A DNA stretch of 61,159 nt from JARRNJ01 sp037385045 (lineage in GTDB: Bacteria > Pseudomonadota > Gammaproteobacteria > JASBUN01): assembly GCA_037385045.1 (NCBI GenBank), contig JARRNJ010000033.1:1-61159 (forward strand), written 5' to 3'. Shown here one piece after another: positions 17,805-26,697 of this stretch. The position numbers and the translations under genes are program-made. Numbering within the stretch: the stretch's first letter is position 1; each line of letters opens with the position of its first letter. The notes under the pieces were generated by a model, which was not told where the DNA came from, ran no database searches, and was given only the letters and a program-made list of their open reading frames with translations.

Positions 17805-18407
17805 TCACGGATTCTGGCGCACTGCGAGATGGTAGCCCACCTGCCCGGCCTGTTTACTGCGTATCAGGGTCCAGCTTTCCGGCAGCGGCAGTGCCTGCAG
17901 CGACCGCTCCGCCTCCAGGTAGATGCGGGCACCGGCAGTCAGCCAGCCGCCGGCCTCGAGGCTGCGGCAGCATGGGCCGAGCAGACCGCGGCCGAAGGGG
18001 GGGTCCAGGAACACGATGTCAAAGCCGGCCGGCGCCGGCCCGGCCAGATACTGCTGCGCCTCGGCCACCAGCACCTCCAACCCGGCCGCCTGCAGCATGC
18101 CACCCTGGTCGCGCAATTGGGCCGCCACCCGGGCGTCGGCATCCACCATCACCACCTGCGCCGCCCCCCGCGACAAGGCCTCGAAGCCCAGGGCGCCGCT
18201 GCCGGCAAACAGGTCGAGGCAGCGGGCGCCGGCAATCACCGGCTGCAGCCAGTTGAACACCGTCTCCCGGACCCGGTCGGGGGTGGGGCGCACGCCGGGC
18301 GCGTCCGCGAAGGTAATCCGGCGACCGCGCCATTGGCCGCCGATGATGCGCAACCGGTGCCCGGCTGCGGCCGGGCCCCGGCGGGCGCGCTTGCTCCGTG
18401 CCGGCAC
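17805..18407 (-). CDS. rsmD: 16S rRNA (guanine(966)-N(2))-methyltransferase
   Basis: 200 residues of the RsmD family. RIIGGQWRGRRITF at the N terminus, RPTPDRVRETVFNWL, the SAM motif DLFAGSGALGFEALSRGA and the catalytic motif DPPF are present. It methylates G966 of 16S rRNA. The only useful start is GTG at 18407, nine bases after the stop of the M16 gene. The gene order M16-M16-rsmD-coaD-ferredoxin is common in gammaproteobacteria. Confidence 0.95.
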   Translation of the reverse strand: MPARSKRARRGPAAAGHRLRIIGGQWRGRRITFADAPGVRPTPDRVRETVFNWLQPVIAGARCLDLFAGSGALGFEALSRGAAQVVMVDADARVAAQLRDQGGMLQAAGLEVLVAEAQQYLAGPAPAGFDIVFLDPPFGRGLLGPCCRSLEAGGWLTAGARIYLEAERSLQALPLPESWTLIRSKQAGQVGYHLAVRQNP

Positions 18408-18418
18408 CGGAGCCCCGG

Positions 18419-19759
18419 TCAGCCCGCGCCACCGACGATGACGGTGACCATGCGCTTTGGATCGACCCGGCGCCGGAACGCGGAGCGGATCTGGCCGGCG
18501 GTCACCGCACCGATGCGGTCGGTGAAGCGGTCGAGATAATCCAGCGGCAGACCGTAGAAGCCGAGCATGGCGAGGTACTGGACGATCTTGCGGTTGCTGT
18601 CGATGCGCAGCGGGAAGCCGCCGGTGAGGTTCTTCTTCGCGGCGCTGAGTTCCTTGGCCGTGGGTCCGTCGCTGACGAACCGCGCCAGGACCTTGCGCAT
18701 CACGTCGATTGCGTGCCCCGTCTGGTCGTTGCGCGTCTGGGTGCCCATCAGGAACGGGCCTTTGCGCGCCATCGGCACGAAGTAGCTGTAAACGCTGTAG
18801 GCCAGGCCGCGCTGCTCACGCACGGCATCATTGAGCCGCGAAACCAGGCCGCCGCCGCCCAGCACGTGGTTGCCCAGGTACAGGGGGAAGTAATCGGGAT
18901 CGCCGCGATAATCCCCCGGCTGGCCGATCAGCACCGTGGTCTGCGACGACGGGTGGGGGATGCGGATGGTACGCGGCCGCGCCAGGGGCTCCACCTTGGG
19001 CAGGTGCGGCGCCGCTTCACCCGCCGCCAGCCCGCCCACCAGGCGCTGCGCCAACTGCTGCGCCTCGGTGCGGCTTAGATCGCCGACCACCGCCACCACC
19101 GCATTGCGGCCGACGTAATAGCGCCGGTAGAACGTCCGCAGGTCTTCCCGGGTCAGGGCCTTGACGCTGGCGGCGGTACCCAGGGGCGGACTGGCGTACG
19201 GGTGGTCGCCGTACAACGCGGCGTAAAATGCCCGCTCCGCCACCGCCTCGGGGGACTGCTTCTGTTGCTCGATGGCCACCAGGGCGTGCTTGCGCTCGCG
19301 CTCGAAGTCGGCGGCCGGGAACTCCGGCTGGGCGAGCACCTGGGCAAGGGTCTCCAGTGCCGGGCCCAACGATTCGGGTCGTGTCAGGCTGCGCAGCGAC
19401 ACCCAGGCCATGTCGCGCTCGGAACCGTTGCCGACGCCCGCCCCGACGGCGTCGAAGCGCTCGGCAATCTGGTCGGCGCTCAGCCCGTCGGCACCGAGAA
19501 ACAACACCTGATTGGTCAGGCGCGCCAGCCCGGCATTGCCATGGTCACGGGCCGAGCCGGCGTGGAACACCACGCGCACGTCGACCATGGGCAGGTCGCC
19601 CGCATGGACGAAATACACCTGGGCGCCGTTATCGGTCTGCCAATGCTGGATCTCGGGGCTGGCCCAGGCGCACGGAACCGAGGCAGTCATCAGCGCCAGC
19701 AAGCCGCCCAGGCCGCGGGCCAGACGCCCACGCAACGGGGCAACGGTCTCAACGTACAT
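18419..19759 (-). CDS. M16 family peptidase subunit lacking the zinc motif
   Basis: 446 residues with an N-terminal hydrophobic export signal ending near CAWASPEIQH. The M16 fold is clear (HAGSARDHGNAGLARLTNQ, GRNAVVAVVGDLS, and the glycine-rich GNHVLGGGGLVSRL of the C-terminal domain). The HxxEH zinc motif position reads ARLTNQ, so this is the non-catalytic partner that pairs with an active M16 subunit, as in mitochondrial processing peptidase. Its ATG overlaps the end of the upstream M16 gene by 11 bases, indicating coupled translation. Likely periplasmic. Confidence 0.9.
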   Translation of the reverse strand: MYVETVAPLRGRLARGLGGLLALMTASVPCAWASPEIQHWQTDNGAQVYFVHAGDLPMVDVRVVFHAGSARDHGNAGLARLTNQVLFLGADGLSADQIAERFDAVGAGVGNGSERDMAWVSLRSLTRPESLGPALETLAQVLAQPEFPAADFERERKHALVAIEQQKQSPEAVAERAFYAALYGDHPYASPPLGTAASVKALTREDLRTFYRRYYVGRNAVVAVVGDLSRTEAQQLAQRLVGGLAAGEAAPHLPKVEPLARPRTIRIPHPSSQTTVLIGQPGDYRGDPDYFPLYLGNHVLGGGGLVSRLNDAVREQRGLAYSVYSYFVPMARKGPFLMGTQTRNDQTGHAIDVMRKVLARFVSDGPTAKELSAAKKNLTGGFPLRIDSNRKIVQYLAMLGFYGLPLDYLDRFTDRIGAVTAGQIRSAFRRRVDPKRMVTVIVGGAG

Positions 19760-21091
19760 CGTGGCCTCCCATTGGCGGCGGCGCCGGGCGGCGGGCGCCC
19801 GGCTCCATGGGCAGCGGGTCGAGCACCGCCACCGTGAGCCGGTTCGGCACCAGGTACTTGCGCGCCACCGCCTGTACCTGGGCCGGCGTCACGGCGCGGA
19901 TACGGTCCACGTACTGGTCGGCCAGGCGCCAGTCGAGGCCCACCGCCGCCAGCTTGCCGATCTGCATTTCTGGGCCACGACCCGCGCCTTGACCCGCTCC
20001 AGCTCCGCGTCGGTCACCGGTTGGTCCTGCAGCGCACGAATCTGCGCCCGCAACGCCTTTTCCACGGCGGCGATGTCCCGGCCCTGGGCCGGCGTGCCGT
20101 CGAACAGGAACAGGTCCGACATGCGGCTGTAAAGGTCATAGCCGGCGCCGGCGCTGGCCGCCACCGCCGAGCCGCGCACCAGCCGCGTCGGCAGGCGCGC
20201 GCTGTCACCACCATCGAGGATGCCGGCCAGCACCTCGAGCGCGTAGGGCTCCCACGGCTGAGCGGCGGTGGCGAGCACCGGCACGTGGTAGCCCATGATC
20301 ACATAGGGCAGCTCCGCCGGGACTTTCACGGTGATGCGCCGTTCCCCGTCCTGGGCCGGCTCCAGCTGCGGTTTCGGCGGCCGCAACTTGAAGGGCCTGA
20401 GCGGCCCGAAGTATTTCCGCGCCAGGGCCAACACCTGCTGCGGCCGGACGTCGCCCACCACCACCACGGTGGCATTGTTGGGCGCGTACCAGCGCCGGTA
20501 CCAGGCGCGCAGATCTTCCACCCGCAGGTGCTGCAGGTCGTTCATCCAGCCGATGACCGGCAGCCGGTAGGGGCTGGCGATGAATGCCGCGGCCATGAAC
20601 CGTTCATAGGTGAACGACTCGGGCCGGTCGTCGGTGCGCATGCGCCGCTCTTCCATCACCACCCGCACTTCCTTCTGGAACTGCTTGTCGGTGAGCAGCA
20701 GGCCGCGCATGCGATCGGCCTCGAGCCGGAAACTCACGGGCAGGCGGCTGGCCTCCAGCTGCTGGAAATAGGCGGTGTAGTCACGGCTGGTGAAGGCGTT
20801 CTCGTTGCCGCCGTTCTCGGCGACGATGCGCGAGAATTCACCCGCCGGGTGCTTGCGGGTGCCCTGGAACATCATGTGCTCGAGCACATGGGAAATGCCC
20901 GTCGTGCCATTATGCTCATAGGAGGAACCGACCTTGTACCACACCTGCGACACCACCACCGGCGCCCGGTGGTCCTCCTTGACGATCAGCCGCAAACCGT
21001 TGGCCAGCCGATACTCGTGCACCGGTCCGGCGCCAACCGCGACCAGGGGCACCAACGCCAGTGCCAGGGCGGACAACATGGTTTTCAACAT
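19749..21091 (-). pseudogene. M16 family zinc peptidase (active subunit), frameshifted
   Basis: The first frame (21091 to 19889) encodes a signal peptide (MLKTMLSALALALVPLVAVG) and the active inverted zinc motif HVLEH (residues 68-72), and matches M16 peptidases up to AELERVKARVVAQK near 19970. The match then resumes in another frame at MQIGKLAAVGLDWRLADQY and runs to a stop at 19749. About 11 residues usually found between these blocks are missing and the frame is broken. The second frame ends 11 bases inside the next gene, the expected coupling, so the intact ancestor ended there. Either a real disruption or an assembly/sequencing error. Confidence 0.82.
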
Positions 21092-21290
21092 CGATCCAAG
21101 TCCTTCACGCAGGTTCGTCCAGTGGCCGGCGGACCGGTCCGGCAGCCGTCAGGGCAAGGCATAAAGCCAACCCGGACAGGGAATTGGCAGTTTACAGGTA
21201 AAACCGGTTCTCCGCCCACCGCTGGCTGGTTACAATGCGCGTTGTGCGCCCGGGCGCCTGCCCGCTGATTTCCATTGGATCTGAATTGCG

Positions 21291-22295
21291 ATGTTTGGTT
21301 TCGGAAAGAACAAACCCGACAAACCCGACAAACCCGAAGCGGCCGCTGCGGATGCGGGCGGAGAAGGCAAGCGCGGCTGGTTCGCGCGTCTGCGCCAGGG
21401 CCTGGCCAAAACCCGCGGCGGCCTCACCGACGGCCTCGCCAACCTGGTGCTGGGGCGCAAAAGCATTGACGACGAGTTGCTGGAGGACATCGAAACCCAG
21501 TTGCTGACCGCCGACGTGGGCGTCGAGGCGACCCAGAGCATCATTGCCGACCTGACCGCACGGGTGGCGCGCAGGCAGCTCAAGGACCCGCAGGCCCTGA
21601 TTGCCGCCCTGCGCGAGGATATGGCCGGTCTGCTCGAGCCGGCCAGCCAGCCGCTGGTGATCGACGCGGACAAACGCCCGTTCGTGATTCTGGTGGTCGG
21701 CGTCAACGGCGTCGGCAAGACCACCACCATCGGCAAGCTGGCCCGGCACCTGCAGCAGGCCGGGCACTCGGTGATGCTCGCCGCCGGCGACACCTTCCGC
21801 GCCGCTGCCGTGGAGCAGCTGCAGACCTGGGGACAGCGCAACGACATTCCGGTGGTGGCCCAGCACAGCGGCGCCGATTCGGCGTCGGTGATCTACGACG
21901 CGGTGGAGGCGGCACGCGCGCGCAACGTCGAAGTCCTGATCGCCGACACTGCGGGCCGGCTGCACACCCAGTCCAACCTCATGGAGGAGCTGCGCAAGAT
22001 CAAGCGGGTGACCGCCAAGCTCGACGAGTCGGCGCCGCACGAAGTGTTGCTGGTGCTGGACGCCGGGACCGGCCAGAACGCCATCTCCCAGGCGCAGCAG
22101 TTCCACGATGCGGTCGGCGTGACGGGGGTGGCGTTGACGAAATTGGACGGCACCGCCAAGGGCGGTATCATCTTTGCTGTCGCCAAGAAACTGGGCACAC
22201 CGATCCGGTTCATCGGTGTCGGCGAGCAGCTCGAGGACTTGCGCGTCTTCGATGCCAATGAATTCGTGTCCGCCTTGTTCGAAGCCGGCGAATGA
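21291..22295 (+). CDS. ftsY: Signal recognition particle receptor FtsY
   Basis: 334 residues. A short charged N-terminal region (KNKPDKPDKPEAAAAD) replaces the long acidic domain of E. coli FtsY. It is followed by the four-helix N domain and the GTPase G domain, with GVNGVGKTTTIGKLA, DTFRAAAVEQL, DTAGRLHT and TKLDGTAKGG. It docks ribosome-SRP complexes at the inner membrane. It heads the ftsY-ftsE-ftsX cluster. Confidence 0.97.
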   Translation: MFGFGKNKPDKPDKPEAAAADAGGEGKRGWFARLRQGLAKTRGGLTDGLANLVLGRKSIDDELLEDIETQLLTADVGVEATQSIIADLTARVARRQLKDPQALIAALREDMAGLLEPASQPLVIDADKRPFVILVVGVNGVGKTTTIGKLARHLQQAGHSVMLAAGDTFRAAAVEQLQTWGQRNDIPVVAQHSGADSASVIYDAVEAARARNVEVLIADTAGRLHTQSNLMEELRKIKRVTAKLDESAPHEVLLVLDAGTGQNAISQAQQFHDAVGVTGVALTKLDGTAKGGIIFAVAKKLGTPIRFIGVGEQLEDLRVFDANEFVSALFEAGE

Positions 22296-22356
22296 TCAAC
22301 CCAATGCGGCGACCACCCGACGCGCGCCCTAAATACCTGCGGTCGACCACTGTCAG

Positions 22357-23040
22357 ATGATCGAGTTTCACAACGTCAGCAAGCGGTACCCCGAGGGGCA
22401 TGAAGCGCTCACTGGCGTTACCTTTCATTTGGAGCGCGGCGAAATGGCGTTCCTCACCGGCCACTCCGGCGCCGGCAAGAGCACGCTGCTGAAAATCATA
22501 TCCCTGATCGAACGCCCCAGCCGCGGGCAGGCGCTGGTGGACAACATCAACCTCTCGGCGATCCGCCGCGGCAAGATTCCCTATGTGCGCCGGCGGGTGG
22601 GTGTGATCTTCCAGGATCACCGCCTGCTGCACGACCGCACCGTGTTCGACAACGTCGCCCTGCCCCTGGTCATCGCCGGCTACCGACACCAGGAGATCGG
22701 CCGGCGGGTGCGGGCGGCACTGGACAAGGTCAATCTGCTGGGCAAGGAACGCCAGTATCCGGTGACCCTTTCCGGCGGCGAGCAGCAGCGCGTCGGCATC
22801 GCCCGCGCGGTGGTCAACAAGCCGCCGCTGGTACTGGCCGACGAGCCCACCGGCAACCTGGACCCGGACCTGTCGCGGGAAATCATGGAGTTGTTCGAGC
22901 AGTTCAACCAGGTGGGCGTCACGGTGCTGATCGCCAGCCACGACCTGGATCTCATCGCGCGCATGAACCACCGCATCCTGACCCTGAAGCAGGGCCGCCT
23001 GGCAGCGGACTCGGCCAATACCCGGGAAGCGCTGGCATGA
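22357..23040 (+). CDS. ftsE: Cell division ATP-binding protein FtsE
   Basis: 227 residues: Walker A GHSGAGKST, Q-loop in VGVIFQDHRLL, signature LSGGEQQR, Walker B VLADEP, switch histidine in ASHD. With FtsX it forms an ABC-like complex that controls periplasmic peptidoglycan hydrolases at the division septum. Its stop overlaps the ftsX start by four bases. Confidence 0.97.
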   Translation: MIEFHNVSKRYPEGHEALTGVTFHLERGEMAFLTGHSGAGKSTLLKIISLIERPSRGQALVDNINLSAIRRGKIPYVRRRVGVIFQDHRLLHDRTVFDNVALPLVIAGYRHQEIGRRVRAALDKVNLLGKERQYPVTLSGGEQQRVGIARAVVNKPPLVLADEPTGNLDPDLSREIMELFEQFNQVGVTVLIASHDLDLIARMNHRILTLKQGRLAADSANTREALA

Positions 23041-24038
23041 TAAGGCGGCGGCGGGTCGAACCGGTGAAACGCCGCCGGACACCTGCGGCCGCCCAGCGCG
23101 GCCGGCCGTCGGCCGCCACCCGCATCGGCAGCTATTTCATCGGCAACGCCCAGGTATTGCTCGCCAGCCTCGGACGGCTGTACCGCACGCCGTTGTCGAG
23201 CCTCATGACCTCGGCCGTGATCGGCATCGCCCTGGCCCTGCCTCTGGGACTGTACGTGACCCTCGCCAACCTGCAGGCGGTGAGCAGCGGCTGGGACGGT
23301 GCGGCCCAGATTTCGGTATTCCTGAAACTCAACGTCAGCGACCAGCGCGCCGTGGCGCTGGGTAAGGAACTGGAGCAACACCCTGGCGTGGGCCGGGTCC
23401 GCACCCTGACCCACGAGCAGGCGCTGGACGAGTTCCGCCAGTTGTCCGGGTTCGGCGAAGCGCTGGATGTGCTGGGCCAGAATCCGCTGCCGGCGGTGCT
23501 GATCGTGCGCCCGGACCGCAGCCACAGCGACCCGGACTCGGTGCGCAAGCTGCTCACCGAGATTCGCCGGCTGCCTGAAACCGACCAGGCCAAGCTGGAC
23601 CTGATGTGGGTCAAGCGCCTGTACACGATCATGCAGATCGGCCAGCGCGCGGTACTGGTCATCGCCGGCCTGCTGGCCCTGGCGGTGCTGCTCATCGTCG
23701 GCAACACCATCCGTCTCGACATTCAAAACCGCCGCGACGAGATCATCATCACCAAACTGATCGGCGCCACCAACGCTTTTATCCGGCGACCGTTTCTCTA
23801 CAGCGGATTGTGGTATGGCCTGAGCGGCGGGCTGTTGGCCTGGCTGCTGGTGGAAGCCGCTCTGGGCCTCCTCGCCGGGCCGGTGCACCATCTGGCGGGA
23901 CTGTACGGCAGCGATTTCGCTCTCACGGCGCTCAACGCCGCAACCGTGCTCAGCCTGCTCGGATTCAGCGCCCTGCTGGGCCTGGCCGGCTCCTGGCTGG
24001 CGGTCGGCCGGCACCTCAGCGCCATTGAGCCTACCTGA
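23037..24038 (+). CDS. ftsX: Cell division protein FtsX
   Basis: 333 residues. A basic cytoplasmic N terminus is followed by one membrane helix near residue 60, a periplasmic loop (about 95-195) that in E. coli binds the hydrolase activator EnvC, then three more helices with the FtsX/MacB core (ALAVLLIVGNTIRLDIQNRR, DEIIITKLIGATNAFIRRPF). The ATGA overlap with ftsE couples their translation. Confidence 0.96.
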   Translation: MIRRRRVEPVKRRRTPAAAQRGRPSAATRIGSYFIGNAQVLLASLGRLYRTPLSSLMTSAVIGIALALPLGLYVTLANLQAVSSGWDGAAQISVFLKLNVSDQRAVALGKELEQHPGVGRVRTLTHEQALDEFRQLSGFGEALDVLGQNPLPAVLIVRPDRSHSDPDSVRKLLTEIRRLPETDQAKLDLMWVKRLYTIMQIGQRAVLVIAGLLALAVLLIVGNTIRLDIQNRRDEIIITKLIGATNAFIRRPFLYSGLWYGLSGGLLAWLLVEAALGLLAGPVHHLAGLYGSDFALTALNAATVLSLLGFSALLGLAGSWLAVGRHLSAIEPT

Positions 24039-24185
24039 GCCCCTGCGAACGCCGTCCTCCCGCGCCGGCAGTCCCTCCGGTTCCTACAGATCGGCGCTGG
24101 TCGGCCGATAGTAACCAGCGAATGGCCTCGCGTGTTTTGCCGGCGCGGATCGCCGAGCCCGAAAGCTCCAGCGTGGAAGTAAGGA

Positions 24186-25574
24186 ATGCCAAGAAGAATA
24201 ACGAACATCATGGTTGTCGATGGTTCGGAAGTCTCGCGGACCATCGTTTCGCGCATCCTGACAACGGAGATGGACTACACCCGCATCACCACCTGCGGGA
24301 GCGGCGCCGAGGCGCTGCGTCACCTGAAGGCGGGACGTTTCGATCTGGTAACCACCGGCCTGATGCTGCCGGACATGGACGGCCTCGACCTCAGCCGGGC
24401 GATCCGCAAGTCCGACCATCACCATTACGCACCGGTCATCGTGGTTTCCGGCGACGCCGATACCCGCCTGCTGCGCGAAGGCTTCAACGCCGGCGTCACC
24501 GACTATTTCGACAAGTCGCTGGGCTACCAGGCGTTCGTCGAGTTCATCAAGGCCTTCACCCGCCGCAACTCCGGCCTGGTCGGCAAAATCCTCTACGTCG
24601 AAGACAGCCGTACCGCGGCCACGGTGACCTGCCACATCATGGAACGACACGGCCTCAAGGTCACTCACACCACCACCGCGGAACAGGCCCTGGAGTTGCT
24701 GACGCAGACCCGCGCGGGCAGTGCCCGGGAGACCGACGGCTTCGACATCGTCATGACGGACTTCTTCCTGAAGGGCCGGCTCACCGGCGGCGACCTGCTG
24801 CACGCCATCCGCGCCCGTATGCACTATTCCCAGCAGGAAATGCCGGTGCTGGTGGTCACGGTCGCCGACAACGAGCGCAAGCAGGCGGAAGTGTTCCACG
24901 CCGGAGCCAACGATTTTGTCACCAAGCCGATTGTCGAGGAAATCCTCATGGCGAGGATTCGTTCCCTGCTGTTGATCAAACAGCAGTTCAACGCCCTCAA
25001 ACGCCAGGCCGAGGAGATGCGCCGTATCGCTTCCACCGACAGTCTGACCGGTGTGCGCAGCAAGCGTTATCTGCTCGACCACGGCCAGAAATTTCTCTCC
25101 GCCCCCGACCACCAACCGGTCTGGGCGCTGCTGATGGACATCGACCACTTCAAGCGCATCAACGACAGCCTGGGCCACATCACCGGCGATCACGTACTGG
25201 CGGGACTCGGGGAGCTACTGAACAAGAGTTTCGCCCAGGATTCCCTGGTGGTTCGTTTCGGCGGCGAAGAGTTCGCCGTCATCCTGCCGCGCTGCGACCG
25301 GCGCGACGCCACGGCCCGGGCCGAGGCCCTGCGTCGCACGGTGGAACAATTGCGGCCGGTCGATGTCGCCGTCACCATCAGCATCGGCATGGCCTCGACC
25401 CTGGACCATGCGGACGCCGACCTGAACCGGCTACTGTCCCTGGCCGACCAGGCCCTGTACGCCGCCAAGCAGGACGGCCGCAACCGGATCTTCCTGCACA
25501 CGGCGCAAGGCGTGGAATCCGCCGCCGCGCCCCTGTCTGACCCGCTCGTTGCCGACGCGCCCCGGCCCGACTGA
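24186..25574 (+). CDS. PleD-like response regulator: two receiver domains plus GGDEF (diguanylate cyclase)
   Basis: 462 residues. Receiver 1 (about 5-125) has lost the phosphoacceptor: the site reads VTTGLMLPDMDG (Gly58) and the acidic pair is D12-G13. Receiver 2 (about 133-255) keeps YVEDS and MTDFFL, so it can be phosphorylated. The GGDEF domain (about 285-445) has DSLTGVRSKRY and RFGGEEF, expected to make c-di-GMP; no RxxD inhibitory site precedes GGEEF. GGAAG six bases before the ATG supports the start. It sits between ftsX and rpoH, which are adjacent in many relatives. Confidence 0.92.
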   Translation: MPRRITNIMVVDGSEVSRTIVSRILTTEMDYTRITTCGSGAEALRHLKAGRFDLVTTGLMLPDMDGLDLSRAIRKSDHHHYAPVIVVSGDADTRLLREGFNAGVTDYFDKSLGYQAFVEFIKAFTRRNSGLVGKILYVEDSRTAATVTCHIMERHGLKVTHTTTAEQALELLTQTRAGSARETDGFDIVMTDFFLKGRLTGGDLLHAIRARMHYSQQEMPVLVVTVADNERKQAEVFHAGANDFVTKPIVEEILMARIRSLLLIKQQFNALKRQAEEMRRIASTDSLTGVRSKRYLLDHGQKFLSAPDHQPVWALLMDIDHFKRINDSLGHITGDHVLAGLGELLNKSFAQDSLVVRFGGEEFAVILPRCDRRDATARAEALRRTVEQLRPVDVAVTISIGMASTLDHADADLNRLLSLADQALYAAKQDGRNRIFLHTAQGVESAAAPLSDPLVADAPRPD

Positions 25575-25616
25575 GGTTGGCCACGGGAACCATTCCCGAG
25601 CCCCGCTCTCTAACCA

Positions 25617-25643
25617 TTAGCACTCGCTAAACAAGAGTGCTAA
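25617..25643. promoter_or_regulatory. CIRCE element (HrcA operator) upstream of rpoH
   Basis: TTAGCACTC (25617-25625), nine-base spacer, GAGTGCTAA (25635-25643): a perfect match to the CIRCE consensus bound by the heat-shock repressor HrcA. It ends 49 bases before the rpoH ATG and overlaps the likely promoter. CIRCE normally marks groESL, dnaK or hrcA operons. The sequence match is direct; binding by HrcA in this organism is inferred. Confidence 0.93.
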
Positions 25644-25646
25644 AAT
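25617..25646 (+). promoter_or_regulatory. Candidate sigma-70 promoter of rpoH
   Basis: TTAGCA (25617-25622), 18-base spacer, TAAAAT (25641-25646). The -35 is within the left CIRCE arm and the -10 begins inside the right arm, so a bound repressor would cover the promoter. Matches are 4/6 and 5/6. Confidence 0.55.
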
Positions 25647-25692
25647 TGGTTTCGGGTGCGAGCCCAAAATCTTGAAACACGGGGGTATGGTG

Positions 25693-26562
25693 ATGTCCAA
25701 GGCATTAATTCAAAAGGATTTATCCTTTCAGTTGCCACAACCGATCGGCAATCTGGAGAGCTACATCCAGATGGCCAACAGCATCCCTGTGCTGAGCGCC
25801 GAGGAAGAACGGGATCTGGCCACGCGGCTGCAGGAAGAGGGCGACCTGGACGCTGCCGGGCGACTGGTGCTGTCGCACCTGCGCTTCGTGGTGCATGTGG
25901 CCCAGGGTTATCGCGGCTACGGTCTGGCCCTGGGCGACTTGATCCAGGAAGGCAACATCGGCCTGATGAAGGCCGTCAAGCGCTTCGACCCGAACGTGGG
26001 CGTACGCTTGGTTTCATTTGCCGTACACTGGATTCGCGCTGAAATGCATGAATTTATCCTGCGCAATTGGCGTATCGTCAAGGTCGCGACCACCAAGGCC
26101 CAGCGCAAGCTGTTTTTCAATCTGCGCAGCGCCAAGAAACGGCTCGGCTGGTTCACCCAGGAAGAGGTCAACCGGGTCGCCGAAGACCTGGGGGTGAGTC
26201 CGGACACGGTGCTGGAGATGGAGTCCCGCCTGAGCGGCCAGGACGTGGGTTTCGACGGCCACGTCGACGATGACGACGATGCGGCCGCTTACAGCGCCCC
26301 GGCGGCCTATCTGCAGGCCGATCGGGCCGATCCGGCCACGGCACTGGAGCAGGACGACTGGAGCACCCACAACGCCCGGCAGCTGCGCCAGGCCATGGAC
26401 ACCCTGGACGACCGCAGCCGGGATATCCTGGTGCGGCGCTGGCTCAGCGAGGACAAGGCGACGCTGCAGGAACTGGCCGATGAATATCAGGTCTCGGCCG
26501 AGCGCATCCGGCAGTTGGAAAGCAACGCCATGAAGAAGCTCCGCGCCGGGCTGGCGGACTGA
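25693..26562 (+). CDS. rpoH: RNA polymerase heat-shock sigma factor RpoH (sigma-32)
   Basis: 289 residues. Region 2 includes LVLSHLRFVVHVAQGYRGYG and LIQEGNIGLMKAVKRFDP; the RpoH-specific box QRKLFFNLRSAKKRLG follows; region 4 ends with SAERIRQLESNAMKKLR. It directs RNA polymerase to heat-shock promoters. GGGGGT lies about six bases before the ATG at 25693, favouring it over ATG 25687 and the longer frame from 25672. It follows ftsYEX as in E. coli, but with a response regulator gene inserted and a CIRCE operator upstream. Confidence 0.96.
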   Translation: MSKALIQKDLSFQLPQPIGNLESYIQMANSIPVLSAEEERDLATRLQEEGDLDAAGRLVLSHLRFVVHVAQGYRGYGLALGDLIQEGNIGLMKAVKRFDPNVGVRLVSFAVHWIRAEMHEFILRNWRIVKVATTKAQRKLFFNLRSAKKRLGWFTQEEVNRVAEDLGVSPDTVLEMESRLSGQDVGFDGHVDDDDDAAAYSAPAAYLQADRADPATALEQDDWSTHNARQLRQAMDTLDDRSRDILVRRWLSEDKATLQELADEYQVSAERIRQLESNAMKKLRAGLAD

Positions 26563-26588
26563 GCCGCAACCCGCCCCAACATCACCCC

Positions 26589-26613
26589 AGCCCCGCCCTG
26601 CGGGGCTTTTTGT
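26589..26613 (+). terminator. rpoH intrinsic terminator
   Basis: AGCCCCGC (26589-26596), loop CCT, GCGGGGCT (26600-26607), then T residues. It lies 26 bases after the rpoH stop. Confidence 0.92.
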
Positions 26614-26642
26614 TGCCCGCGGCTGGACCCTGGCGCAGAAAA

Positions 26643-26674
26643 GAAGCGGCCTCCGTCAAGAGGCCGCTTTTCAA
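26643..26674. terminator. Terminator hairpin serving the 29-residue membrane peptide gene (possibly both strands)
   Basis: A perfect 10-base stem (26644-26653 with 26660-26669, loop CGTCAA). On the minus strand it is followed by CTTTTCTG, about 28 bases after the peptide stop; on the plus strand by TTTTC. Confidence 0.75.
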
Positions 26675-26697
26675 TGGGACAAACGGTACAGATGTTC

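Noticed and set aside
18419..21091. A toxin, bacteriocin or defence role for the M16 pair
   Set aside because: The pair is the common periplasmic M16 arrangement next to rsmD-coaD, with no immunity or maturation genes around it.
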